31,682 nucleotides of DNA, from the NCBI RefSeq assembly GCF_001949145.1, contig NW_019091381.1, positions 1,537,412-1,569,093 on the forward strand. The letters run 5' to 3'. Numbering within the stretch: the stretch's first letter is position 1; the number at the start of each line of letters is the position of its first letter. The notes under the pieces are model-generated. The model saw nothing but the letters and a program-made list of their open reading frames with translations, searched no databases and had not been told where the DNA came from. A program made the position numbers and the translations under genes. Positions 19,684 through 30,300 of this stretch are shown piece by piece. This DNA comes from Acanthaster planci. Taxonomy: Eukaryota > Echinodermata > Asteroidea > Valvatida > Acanthasteridae.

Positions 19684-19711
19684 TGTACATGTACATGTAC
19701 ATTGTACATGT
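19684..19711. repeat. ACATGTAC-type simple repeat
   Basis: TGTACATGTACATGTACATT followed by GTACATGTA is a short self-complementary run. Similar shorter TACATGTA pieces recur through the window, for example near 2702, 25640 and 29343. Confidence 0.7.
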
Positions 19712-20631
19712 AGTTCTCGAGTGTTGATTGGGATGGTTTAAGCCAGATGTTTCATTTTCAGGTGAGAACTCACTTTTCGATATCAAATGCCACAGATGTT
19801 ATGTACGCCTATATTTAGACATGAATAGTTATAAATTATTACTGTTTGATAATTTATCGCAAAGGGAGTCGTTTTGGAAGTCGAAACAAGGGGTGTTTTT
19901 CCCATTCAGAAAGAGAGTTGTCATCGCTTGCTCAGCATAACAGGCTGATCAACACCATCAACACTATCATCATTGCAGGCATGTTGAAGTGTTGATTGTT
20001 TATCATTGTGAAGTTTGAGAGGTGTGTCGTATGTTAAACAATAAGGCCAACGGGAAGAGTTCCATACATGGACGCCAGTAATTATTCCCTATAGTCATGA
20101 CAGTGACTTAGGCTATAGCAATCAGAAAGCAAAAACATGTCCAGAAAAGTTCAACTTAAGAGGGAAAAAACCATGGGAAAAACCAAGTTGTTTACTTAGA
20201 GTTAGAAAACACAAACTTTTTAGAATTTTTTCAGACCAGTAGGCCTATATTATGGAACTCTATATAGACCCCAGAAGAGTTTTGAACAAAATGTTAATTC
20301 CTTTTTCAGGCATTCTCTGAAATGGACCTAATGCTGCAATAGTTTTACCTTGTCAAACAACTTTTCTTTGTCCAATAACACGTCACTAGGACAGACTTTA
20401 GTCTGCACTATTTCCATGTGTAGCCGTCTCTGTAGTGTTAATTGCATGGTCCTCTGCAGGTCTCAATATCACAAGACGTCATGTAACTGGAAGCAGTTGT
20501 TCCTGAAGTTTGACCTTACTCTGGCCTCACAGTTTGGATGCCTCAACACAAGAAGTCAAAATGAGAACTTAGTCAAAGAATAGACAAATTGAAGACTGAT
20601 TCCAACAAAGTGGCCATTGCCGGCAGTGAAG

Positions 20632-23600
20632 ATGTTCACCATTCACCACCAGCCCCAACTTGCCCTGTGGCTCAAGGAACGAGAGAAACCACAGCGGCTG
20701 AAAACCATCATGGAGAAAGAGAGGAAGTCGGAATTCTTGAGACAGGCGGAAGAAAAAGGATACCTCCAGTCACCGACAAAAAGTTACCTCCTTGAGAGAG
20801 GGAAGGGCAGAGCTAGCAAGAAGGAAATGTCAACTAAGAGAACGCCGTCAGTGTCGGACATCCATCTGGTGAAACTCTGCAGCGTGCATCTCATGAATCT
20901 TGGGCAGATCCAGCTTCTGACACGGTTGAAGATCTGCATCCTCCCCGGGAACTACATCACAAGCTTCGTGGCCCTGGCCAACTGTGCCGAGCTGGTGAAG
21001 TTGGACCTTCACAGCAATCAGATCTCCACCCTGCCGGGACCCGAGTTCTGGCGTTGCCTGCCCAACCTGAAGGTCCTCCACCTTCACAATAACTGTATTG
21101 GCAAACTGGACACGTTGCAACACGTGGGTGAGGCAGGGGCCATTCAGGTTCTGACGATGTACGACACACCGGTCAGTTTGAAGAAAACTTACAGACACCA
21201 CATTGTCAACAGGTATGGCTGTGCAGTCTCAAGTTCAAAAAAGCAACGCAGAAATAGAACAAACTATTGAATTGAAATAATTATATTTAAGATATGTAAT
21301 TTTTAAAATGCCTTGCTAGCATAATAGGTGGTTAGGTACAAATAGTATATAATAGTATTTGTTGGGGTTGATGCATCAAATATGTTTTTGTTTTAGTCTT
21401 ATCCAAAGATAAGTTAGCTGGAAAAAATGAGAAATACAGAAAAAAACACTTTAATAAAATGAGCATAAAATATTTAAATTTAAGAAACTACTTGAATTTA
21501 AAAGAAACTCTTTTAACAAATTTTGTGGTGTCTGTACTTTTCAAGTTGTTTCACTTATTTATAAATGCTTCATGTGATGTTTCGTCTTCATACAGCATCT
21601 GGTCCTTGAAGGCTCTAGACTATTATGTCATCTCAGATGAAGAAATCATTGAAGATGCCTCATTTGGAGGTCATTTTGCTTCAATGAATCCATCCTTCCG
21701 ATACAATCCTGTTCCTCACTCAAAGAAGGTTTGTTCATATGTACTTGTTTTGATTCTTATTATGGTACGGCTTCTTAAACTATCACAGAAGAAATAAACT
21801 TGCAGGTTGCCAGTATAGGTTGGGTGCTGTTGGTTTATCATGGTCACGATTTCTTGATTTTTCCACCATCAGCTGATCAACTCCTGATTCCAGGATGTGG
21901 AAGTTTTGGTTTAAAAAGGGAAGCATCGTCCCAGTTTTTCTACTCCATGGATTGATAGCAGAGCAATTGACCAATCTTGTGTATTGGCCCATCGTAGCCA
22001 AGAGCCAACATATACTCAAGTCATTTGTTTTTGTTTGTTATTTCAGGATTCTACCTTTGAGGATGAGATGTCACTCATCCGGCAGGTCCTGGAGGAAGTG
22101 TCTAATATCCAGGCTCACCATTCTCCCGTCCTCATCATCCAGAAAGCTATCAGAGGCTTCCTAGTCAGGCGACAACACAAGTTACTCCTGGACACCAAAA
22201 TATGGTCAGTCCTAATTCTGGCATTTTAGAGTGGTCCAAACTTCAATAAATGCCTTACTGACAGATTTTTACTTCTCCAAGCTTTCAGTTTGCATTTTGG
22301 CAGGTGGGACAGTAAAGTGTTTGTTTTAAAATGTTGGACAGAGCTGATATAAATAACTACCTAAGCAAGGATTTCAAATCTTTCTTTTTCTTTTCATTTA
22401 GGGCCTCAGTATGCATACAGAGATTTTGGAGACACTTCAAGGGTCTCGAATGGAAGCCCCCAGCCAAACCATCCACCCCCACACAACCCCCAACCAAACC
22501 CCAGATGCAACCTCCATCCAAATCCCAGATGCAACCCGCAGCAGCACCCATTGTTACCAAGACAGACTCGCCCCTACCCCCAGTAGCCCCATCCATCACC
22601 GATGGCTCCACCGTCACTCGGATTGACTACGACACCTATCTGGCCAACCGCCGACCAGGTTCCAAAACTCCTAGCATGGTGTCCTCCGCAACAGCTGAAA
22701 GGAAAGCAGTAAACTTGGAGGATATAAGAATGACTGGCTACTCAGAGAAGGTAAGTTCATTGCTCTCTCAAGCCTCTCTTTGCCAAAGTTTACTGCAAGG
22801 CTGTGGCATCAGACAGATTGTCAACTTTGTTTTTTTCAGAGATGAGTCACACGTTAAATGCGTCAAGCCTGATAATTTTGCTGAGAGATTTGAGATTAAA
22901 CAAATTGAAAGTAGTAACTATGTCGTACTATTAAGTATGAGTTAGCTCTAAGTCGGATATTTAGAAATGGAAGCACAGTGTAAGAGTTCTGTAAACTCAC
23001 ACAAAATTCTTGATAAATGTGTTGCTTTTGGTAATGATTAAGTGTTGATGACAAGGTAGCAGTTTACTTACTGTTTCTTTTTTTTTAATGTTTGTCCGTT
23101 AGGAAACTGGTTTCAGCATGGCTGCCATTTCCTCAGCAACTCCTTGTGTTAGTGAGCCATTGTCCTCTATGCGTAAGCGAACCAACCTCCACATTGACCT
23201 GACAAAACTCCAGACTGACTCCATGTTCAAGAACGATGAAGCGAGGCAGGCCATCGTCTTTGAGACGAGCATCGATGAGGGTATCGGCTCCTTCTTTGGT
23301 CTCAGCAAGCCCCGAGAACAAGGTGTGGAGCCAGTCAGAAGCGTCAAGAAACTCAGGAAAGAAAGACAGCCTAAGGAGAAAAAGAAGGAGTTTAGAACTG
23401 TCAAGCAGATGCTTGGACCACTACCAAACCGCCAACTAGAGAGGGACCGGGACGATGGAACTGACTCAGACGAGGAGGAGCCTCCGATCAAGTTCCGCCT
23501 CTCAGGGTTGAAGTCGGTCATGCATGATGTAGATTTGCTGCAGGAGATGTTGATTGCAAGACGCGAGGCGGGAGAAGACATTCGGAATGCCCACCGAGAT

Positions 23601-24449
23601 GTGATTGATAGGACATTACACGAAACCAACCAGAAGTCGGTCAAGTCAAAAATGGTCAACGCCGATCAGAGGCTGTTTGCCAAAGTTCAGGGAACCATGG
23701 GAATGTCATGCTTGCGGGCTGTTCAGCAGGCCTATAGGGATCGCGCTAAGGTTGAGAAGTTGGCATCAACGGTGGACAAAGTGATGTCCCTGCGTGAGAT
23801 GAGGGAATCCTCCAAGCAGCGGGCAAGGAACTTCCTAGAGGAGAAACGCCTTCAAGCCCTGAAGAAAAAAGACGTGGATGCCAGCACCATTGTAGACTCT
23901 CTAGAAAGACAGGCTAACCTTGAGAAAATTGAGAAAGCCAAAAGAAAAGAACGGCGCTCAAAATCTCAGGAGCTGTCTAAAACTTTCAACCATGACAAAT
24001 CATTTGCTGTGGACTTCACTGGGCAGAATACGTCCATCTCCAATGCTTTAATCAGACATGACCGACAAGCGAAGGACGAAATGTCACTCCAGGCCAAAAA
24101 GGACATGGTCGAAGGGGAGCGCGAACATAACAAACACCAACTCGAGCTAGTCCAGAAATACCTAGAACACCGACAGATGATGAGGCAAGCCCAGGTCGCC
24201 GTGGAGCGAGCTGCTCTAGACACTAGGATGCTGCAGGAGGCAAATGAACGCCTCATGGAGGCCAGAGCTCGGATCACCCAGCAGAAACAGAAGTCCAAAT
24301 CTGTCCAGGCCTTCTATCCCCTACCCAAGACAGCTACAGACCCTGTCTTACCCCCAGTTAACCAGGAGGGTAAACCAGATCGCTTCCATACCCTTATTGC
24401 CATGTATGAAGGGAGGGTTGGAAACCACCCCACGGTAGTTAACACATAG
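20632..24449 (+). CDS. LRRIQ3: LRRIQ3, leucine-rich repeat and IQ motif protein
   Basis: Five coding exons (20632-21212, 21596-21728, 22047-22204, 22402-22750, 23103-24449) join in phase to 855 aa. The N-terminus is basic. Leucine-rich repeats occupy about 85-185, with ILPGNYITSFVALANC, LVKLDLHSNQI and LKVLHLHNNCIGKL. They are followed by TPVSLKKTYRH and, across a splice junction, NSIWSLKALDYYVISDEEII. The last two closely match human LRRIQ3. Two IQ motifs follow: LIIQKAIRGFLVRRQ (about 267-281) and VCIQRFWRHF (about 294-303), predicted calmodulin sites. A Pro/Gln-rich stretch (about 309-355) leads to a long charged, mostly helical C-terminus. ATG 20632 is the first ATG in frame before the similarity begins. 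The family is testis- and cilia-associated in vertebrates; that role here is inferred. Confidence 0.92.
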
Positions 24450-24635
24450 TGTTTAGTTGAACTTATAAAACGCGTCTGTAATGCACAAAAGGTGCTTTTT
24501 TTGAATTGCTTTCTAATTATTAATGTATGTATGTCATTCTGTTAACAGTTCAAGTGAATTTGTGGGGATAATCTGCCAATTTGCTCAAAAAGAAGCATTT
24601 TGTTCTAGTTGTACGATTGGTATTGCAGAGAGATA

Positions 24636-24641
24636 AATAAA
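24636..24641 (+). terminator. Candidate proximal poly(A) signal for LRRIQ3
   Basis: AATAAA in GATAAATAAATTTACC lies about 190 nt after the stop. Usage is inferred. Confidence 0.4.
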
Positions 24642-25304
24642 TTTACCCAAAGTGTCTTGAAGAATTACAAAAATGTGTTTAATTGTTCTTTCAGTTAAGT
24701 GATCTCATTTTACATTTAAAATGATTTGAACTATATGTGTAGTTGTGCTTTTTAGCATTAATTGAGCAAACAGTAATACCTTCTTGCTAGTGTACTTGAA
24801 ATATCCGATGCTAACATAATACAATAGCTGTTAGTGACGAAAACTTGACTGCTAACCTAACTAGTTAGGAAAAGAATATTCTATCGTATTGAACATTTGA
24901 CATCAAAACTAGACACCTTGCCGTATTGAAACCTCTTGGTCCTAAATAGTCATTTCTTTGTGCTTATTGTCGGACAGGTATTTTAGCTTTAGTAGAAAAT
25001 CTTACCATTTGACGTACGTGTACACAGAAGGCTCTGAAGTTTCCTTTTATGTAACAGCATTTTGTATACGTGTATACATTATGTCAGTTCGTTTTTTAGT
25101 GTACTATGGCATCTGCTGTCAGAATGTTTTATATGTGTACATTATCTTGAATTGAAGTTTAACTTTCCCATCATTTTTCAGTTTGCTGCTTGTTTCCTTT
25201 GCAGTTTGAAATTAGCTGTAACACCTGCTTAGCAGGTCGTTACTTTGGCAGAGTCTTTTGCTCTTGGATTTTTGTCTCAAACATTTTATTCAGTTGATTG
25301 AATC

Positions 25305-25310
25305 AATAAA
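25305..25310 (+). terminator. Candidate distal poly(A) signal for LRRIQ3
   Basis: AATAAA in TCAATAAAGACTG is the second canonical hexamer after LRRIQ3. Usage is inferred. Confidence 0.35.
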
Positions 25311-26487
25311 GACTGAAGTCATTTCTGGGATTCGAAAACAATGACCGTAATTTTGTTTACTATTTAAAGGGTGGACTTACAATGGAGACAGGGCATCTCC
25401 CTTTCAGCAACAAAAATAGCAAATTAAAAGAAAGCAAGAATATTCTTGGGACAGCTAAATTCATGTAATAGAAATGCATGTACGTGTGTGCTTGATTTTA
25501 TAAGTTGGGAGTGGAATTAAGGTTTATATTAAGTCCTTGTAAAGTGAATGGATGGCTTGCTTTTCCATTCAAAGTTTTAAATAACGATTTCATTCCCATG
25601 CGCATGTAAAAGCAAGTATCGCCATACTTTGTCGAGGTGACATGTACATGTATACTTGTGCAAATATTTCCCGTTCCCTATTTGTCCCTGAACTGTGTTT
25701 TTAAAATCACTGACCCGAAGCGGGGAAAGATTTGAGTGCAGCACCCGATTTATTTATGTGCAACGCGGTTGTTTGCTAAAAAACCAAATGGACATGTCGC
25801 AACTGTTGCGATTGTAAAGTTGCGCTCTTTCCTGCTTGAAAATCATGACGACTTAAAGACTACACGTACATGTCTACTAATTTATATAAGAGATGAAATA
25901 TGTTTCTGTGACGGGAGAAGAGGCACAAAATTTCACCCATGTTCCTGAAAGATGTTCCGTTTTATTTCTTGATTCTCGCATTGAATGAGGTAGCTATTTG
26001 TGAGTCTATTTTACTGAGTGTCTGTTGGTTGCTTTTTGGTGTGTGTGTGTGTTTTTTTTGATCGGCGGGTGGAGGAGTCGGCTCTAAGAATGGGCTATTG
26101 AAATTAAAGCTAGTAAAATGTAAATTATGTGAGTTGGGAAGGTGAGTGGTTTGTTCGTCGCGTGGAGTCCTAATGGATGTAACATGACCTTCCTCCGTGG
26201 TTGTAAACAGCATGAGAAAATACCCAATTAGCAACTGTGGAAACCGGGTGGGGGGGTTGTTCCCCTCAAAAACAAGTCGACTGTGCCGCCAGTTCACTTT
26301 TAACACCAGCTGCTGACCACCTGGAGCCATCCGTGGTTAACCGCAATGTTTATTGAACGAGCAATTAATTACCAGCCGATTAGTGGGTCGTGCCGCAGTC
26401 AAAATAATGTCGGTCACGAAATCCACAGCTGTGTACAGCTAGCTATAGCCAGATATTTCGAGATAAAAGCTTATCTCTGTGATCTCT
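25311..26487. other. Intergenic region, no gene seen
   Basis: I found no recognisable coding sequence. A (GT)n run followed by eight T lies at about 26038-26059. The minus-strand open frame 25962-26330 crosses that microsatellite and is not credible as a gene. Confidence 0.6.
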
Positions 26488-26496
26488 TATATAAAA
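26488..26496 (+). promoter_or_regulatory. TATA box, candidate promoter of the metalloproteinase gene
   Basis: TATATAAAA is followed about 125 bp later by an ATG (26614) and a strong splice donor CAG/GTAAGA (26649/26650). There is no ATG between about 26500 and 26614. This fits a first exon of about 26520-26649 that would encode MSNQPQNNNSRQ before splicing. How it joins to the downstream exons is not resolved. Confidence 0.35.
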
Positions 26497-26613
26497 CAAA
26501 AATCAGTTGAAAAATTTATAGTTTTCGCCTGAAGGCATCCATTCACAGTGTGCATTTTCCCCATATTAATCAGGCGTTTTCCTATCGCCTTTCCCCGACT
26601 GTGAAGCAACGAA

Positions 26614-26649
26614 ATGTCCAATCAGCCTCAAAACAACAATTCAAGACAG
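26614..26649 (+). CDS. Tentative first coding exon (12 codons) near metalloproteinase
   Basis: ATG with A at -3 opens a 12-codon frame that ends exactly at CAG/GTAAGA, in phase 0. It is too short to identify. It would join in phase to an exon starting at the alternative acceptor GTTCAG/ATT (27066), but not to one starting at 27037 (phase 1). No signal peptide is visible. It may belong to the metalloproteinase gene or be part of a 5'UTR. Confidence 0.2.
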
Positions 26650-26800
26650 GTAAGAAAAGCCACTTATACCGCAGAATGGGTTTCTTGATGCCAATTATGA
26701 CCCATAATTATCATAAATTAACTCAAAAGACTTGTAGAAATGCGATATACTTTGTAGTAAATATATTTAATACCATAGTTAAACGGAATGTGATTTTGTG

Positions 26801-26953
26801 ATGAGTGTTCCAAGAGTTCACATTAAAGAAAACCAAGTAGAAATTACGAAGGACTTGAAAACCCTGATGGAAAACTTGAATGTCTACATTTGTGAAAAAG
26901 TTGAGAACTTGCTGAAAAAGATCTATGTTTCGGTCTCAGTACACCTTTCTTGA
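26801..26953 (+). other. Orphan 50-codon ORF before the metalloproteinase domain
   Basis: The frame begins MSVPRVHIKENQVEITKDLK and continues with a Leu/Glu/Lys-rich, helix-like segment ending near LLKKIYVS. It looks more coding-like than its surroundings and could be part of the prodomain. No good splice acceptor precedes it in frame, and its possible donors (for example TCG/GTCTCA) are phase 0, which does not fit the exon start at 27037. I do not recognise it. Confidence 0.25.
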
Positions 26954-27036
26954 GTATTAGATTTCTTTGTTGAATTTAAATCTTCTTTGTAGACCTACAT
27001 AATAGTTACATGTATTTTGTAACTTTATCCCAATAG

Positions 27037-29658
27037 ATCTCCAAATTCCTAATCCTGATGTTCAGATTGTATCTTCAAGGAGACCAATTTCCTTGGATCT
27101 TCTTGTGGTTGTGGATACAAGCTCCTATCGTTACCATGGTGATGACACAGAACATTACATCATGAACATGCTGAATGTGGTAAATTTATTTGTTCAACAT
27201 TTCCTGTAGGCTTAGTGAAATGTATCTGTTTTGAAATATTTAACAAGCATGGTATTTTGATGTAACTAGTGATGCTAATGTTACAGACTATCAGGAGCTA
27301 CGCATGCCCAAAATGTCAGGATCAGCTACTTTGAACTTTGATAAATGTGTTAAAAACTTCATTTTTTTAAAAGGCTGCAAGCCTCTGGCAGAGTTCATCA
27401 TTGCCTGCTGATGTGAGAGTCCGTATCGTTAAGATCCATGTCCTGAAGGAAAAGCACCAGGCAAGTGTTTTAATGCCTTTCAATTTAAGGTCTTCAATTT
27501 TTCTCCCATATTTCACCAATTCTTGCACTTTTTAAAATTTGCTTTTACACTTTCCAATCCTTTTCTATCTGTAGAGTGATTTGGAGCTCACAGATCATGC
27601 CAACTGGTCATTGATGAAATTTTGTCAATGGCAAAGACAATACTTCATGACAAGGGACAAAGAAAGAGTTCACTTTGATGCTGCCATTCTTGTAACCAGG
27701 TGAGTGACCACTAACTGGACAGAACAAAACTAAAGCTTTACTGATTTAGAAATGACAACAGAATTAGGCAGTACTAAATATAATCAGTACTAAAATCTCA
27801 TCAATTTTAATACATAAGCATTAGAAGTAATGCTTAAAAATCTTTAGTGTGTTTTGGATTGGTTTAGACTTAGTCTTTGTGACTTGGGAGATAAACCCAA
27901 CCGAGCATGAAGCTCAAACTTTGAACAAAGTAGACATGAATAAGGTTGGGGTTTGAGTTCTCATACAGGTTTGGCTCAAACGTCAATGTGATTTGCATCC
28001 TCTTACAGCAGCCAGAATAAGAAGATGGTTCATAAAAAGTAGAAGAAATTGGTAAATTCGTTATTTGTTCAGTGTATATCAATCCATTTCTTGTTTTCTT
28101 CATCAGAATTGACATCCAGATCGGTGGAAACTACGATGCGACAGGCATAGCATACAACCAAGGGATGTGTGACTTGGAGTACCACTGTGCAATCTGTGAA
28201 GATAAAAGTCCCATGATTCTCTCCCACACCATTACTCATGAAATAGGCCACCTGTGGGTTAAATATCAATCTTTATTATTTACAGAAAAAGTCTTTTTTT
28301 TTAATGTGTTTTCCCCACTCAAACTTCTACTTCTGGCCCAGTTCACCCTGTGGAAAAAATATCACTGAGACAGGTTGATGTAAATCTAGTCCCAATTTGT
28401 AATTGTGTTTTTCACTTCCATAGTGTTCCTAATTGCCTCCTTAAATTTCAGACTTGAAAGAAAATCTTGTCTCTGACAGTGTTGATTTTTTTTTTGCGCC
28501 ATTCAGCTTGGGTATGCGCCATGATGGGAACCAAAACACGTGCCCAGACCGCGTCTTCATTATGAGTGGATATGCTACCCGTGGACATCAAACTTTTATC
28601 TGGTCGACGTGCAGCCAAAAGGCACTGGCAGAATTCCTCAGGTGAATAGTTTACGTTTATATTTTCATCATTTTAAGACATCTTTTCCCAAGAAAGTCTG
28701 CTTCTTTTCCCCTCTGTTGAAAGTTTGAATTGACTGGATATCGATCGTCTTTGCATTTCACATTTGCAGTTCAAACCGTGCTCGCTGTTTAGATGATGCT
28801 CTCTCTGCATCACGGACACCAGGTGTTGCCTTGGATACAAATGCAATGCCAGGAAGAATTTACGATGCAGACTACCAGTGTCAGATGATATATGGGGCTA
28901 CAGCTAAAGCATGCAAGGAGCAAAATAAAACTGTAATATGGAGAGTTGATAAAAGTCTTCTATAATCTTCAAAGTTAACAAAAACCCTCTAAAGCAGAAA
29001 ATAGAATACTGTTTTTGTGTGCAGGAGTTAATTTTTATCTCCCATGTTACATTTGTACATGAAGTCGATTAGGCTTAATAAGAACAGCCAGTAGTGACGT
29101 ATTTCAAACACTCTTCTAACAGATTATAGTCCTCATCAATTACAACTTTTCCGTGGTTAAAAAAAATTACATTTCGAACGTATTAAACCTTTTTCCAGCA
29201 TCCATTGTTGCTGCATTAACCAGCCTCTCTTCTCACATCCAGAAAATGTGTGGCATGCTGAAATGCCAGAAGGATGAAAAACGCTCCGAATGTGTGACTG
29301 ACGGGAGACCCGCTTTGCAGGGCACCAGCTGCGGCTCTTTGAAGGTACATGTATAGGCCTGGTTATGTTTTGCTTAAGTTTGGAGAACAATTATTTGGAG
29401 TTTTCACTAATTGCAAATCATGTCTTAACTGCAATAAAGTTCATTTTTATTTTGACTTGTTTTCTGTTGCAGTGGTGCTTGAGAGCGTTTTGTGTCCAAA
29501 GAACTATTCGCAGTCATCATGACGATGATACTGCAATTGCATACAGACAGAATGACCAACCAACAGACGGACAATACTGCAATGAGTGTAGTACATTTCC
29601 CTACATGGATACCCCAGCACCAACAACCAATCAGGATGGAGTACCACTGGAATTATAA
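27037..29658 (+). CDS. ADAMTS/MIG-17-like reprolysin metalloproteinase, 5' incomplete
   Basis: Eight exons (27037-27179, 27374-27460, 27575-27699, 28107-28253, 28507-28641, 28770-28932, 29243-29344, 29473-29658) join in phase, giving about 362 residues to a TAA stop. The start LDLLVVVDTSSYRYH is the first strand of an M12B domain. The zinc site HEIGHLLGMRHD (HExxHxxGxxHD) is split by intron 4, and the Met-turn is IMSGY. WSTCSQKALAEFL with RCLDD, then YQCQMIYG, MCGMLKC and LQGTSCGS with WCLRAFCV, is the order seen in ADAMTS proteases (catalytic, disintegrin-like, start of Cys-rich). No thrombospondin repeat or spacer follows; the tail is about 50 residues with DDD, NDQPTDGQYC and a PAPTT segment. 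Signal peptide and prodomain were not located, so the N-terminus is open. Presumably secreted and acting on extracellular matrix; this is inferred from the family. Confidence 0.85.
27461..27574 (+). other. GC-AG intron in the metalloproteinase gene
   Basis: The exon ends CACCAG and the intron opens GCAAGTG, the usual strong consensus (AG/GCAAGT) of rare GC-donor introns. It ends TATCTGTAG. Reading phase (0) and family alignment across the join (LKEKHQ to SDLELTDH) are preserved. No GT donor lies at the required place. Confidence 0.8.
27700..28106 (+). other. Metalloproteinase intron 3, nothing notable
   Basis: A GT-AG intron of 407 bp with a GTGAGT donor and CATCAG acceptor, splitting an Arg codon before IDIQIGG. 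No repeat or second gene was seen. Confidence 0.8.
28933..29242 (+). other. Metalloproteinase intron 6, nothing notable
   Basis: Intron of 310 bp with a GTAATA donor and a strong acceptor CTCTCTTCTCACATCCAG. An alternative acceptor at TTTTTCCAG (about 29191-29199) would add an in-frame segment, but the Cys-rich similarity begins at MCGMLKC after 29243. Confidence 0.65.
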
Positions 29659-30300
29659 ATGCACGGTTCTCCTCAATCCAATCTCACCCCAGCCTATTCT
29701 ATCCTATCTACCTTCCTATCTCAACCCCGAATCTGTCCCCACCCAACTCCAAACAACTCAAGTCATCCCTGACTGCCTCCAGACTCCCCAACCTTTTACC
29801 CATGTACCCAACCCCATCCACCCCACCCCAACCCATTTAACACCACTCTGCCATGGGTTGGGGGGGGGTAGTAAGGGAAAATTTCCCCCTTCCCCTGGAA
29901 AAATTTGAAAGGGAGCAAGAAAAGAAAAGTAGATAGGGGATGAAAATGGCAAATTTGCTTAAAAAAAACATTAAAATTGATCCCCTCCCACTTCTAATGG
30001 TTTTTAAGTTTGTATCTGACCAGTGCTTCCCCAGAAATCCCCCCGAAAAGAATTACATGTATGTGCCCCTCAGAAAACATCCTCGCAATGTCCACACACC
30101 CTGCCCCCACCCCTACCCTCTACTCCTATTCCATACCACCCAATTCAACTTTCTTCAGCAACCAACCCTCCCTTCCAACCACCCCCCCCTAATTCAACTT
30201 GAATGACTCCACCTCTCCTCACCTCATGCCACGTTTAATTTCACCCTTCCACACCCAACCTCATTTCATCCCGAATGCCAGCTCCAAAATTTCCCCCCAG
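29659..30300. repeat. C/A-rich, strand-asymmetric low-complexity tract
   Basis: From the metalloproteinase stop to about 29850 the plus strand is almost without G and rich in CCCCA, CCTATC and CCCAACC. After an interruption containing a run of nine or ten G (near 29860) the C-rich character resumes at about 29980-30300. There is no clear repeat unit. The long open frames here reflect composition, not genes. The start probably serves as the metalloproteinase 3'UTR; ATTAAA at 29970-29975 is a possible end signal. Confidence 0.6.

Larger units (their letters stand above)
19403..20631. promoter_or_regulatory. Divergent OGG1 / LRRIQ3 intergenic region
   Basis: This holds the presumed promoters of two divergent genes. 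Next to OGG1 lie a GC-rich hairpin (19465-19483) and a DR1-like element (19493-19505). An ACATGTAC run occurs at 19684-19711. A CCAAT box lies near 20370 (GTCCAATAACACGTCAC). A possible 5'UTR acceptor (CTCTGCAG, about 20452-20459) precedes LRRIQ3. No coding frame was recognised. Confidence 0.5.
24450..25310 (+). other. LRRIQ3: Probable LRRIQ3 3'UTR
   Basis: AT-rich non-coding sequence follows the TAG stop. AATAAA occurs at 24636-24641 and 25305-25310, allowing a short or a long tail. The open frame at 24958-25155 shows no family features. Confidence 0.45.

Noticed and set aside
23099-23659. 186-residue minus-strand open frame
   Set aside because: It is a shadow of the last LRRIQ3 exon on the plus strand, where the frame, splice phase and family resemblance are better.
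25962-26330. 122-residue minus-strand open frame
   Set aside because: It includes His/Thr runs from a (GT)n microsatellite and has no homology by eye or splice context.
29492-29908. 138-residue plus-strand frame overlapping the protease 3' end
   Set aside because: It is a different frame from the protease exon, and its Pro/Thr/Leu-rich tail simply reflects the G-free C-rich tract.
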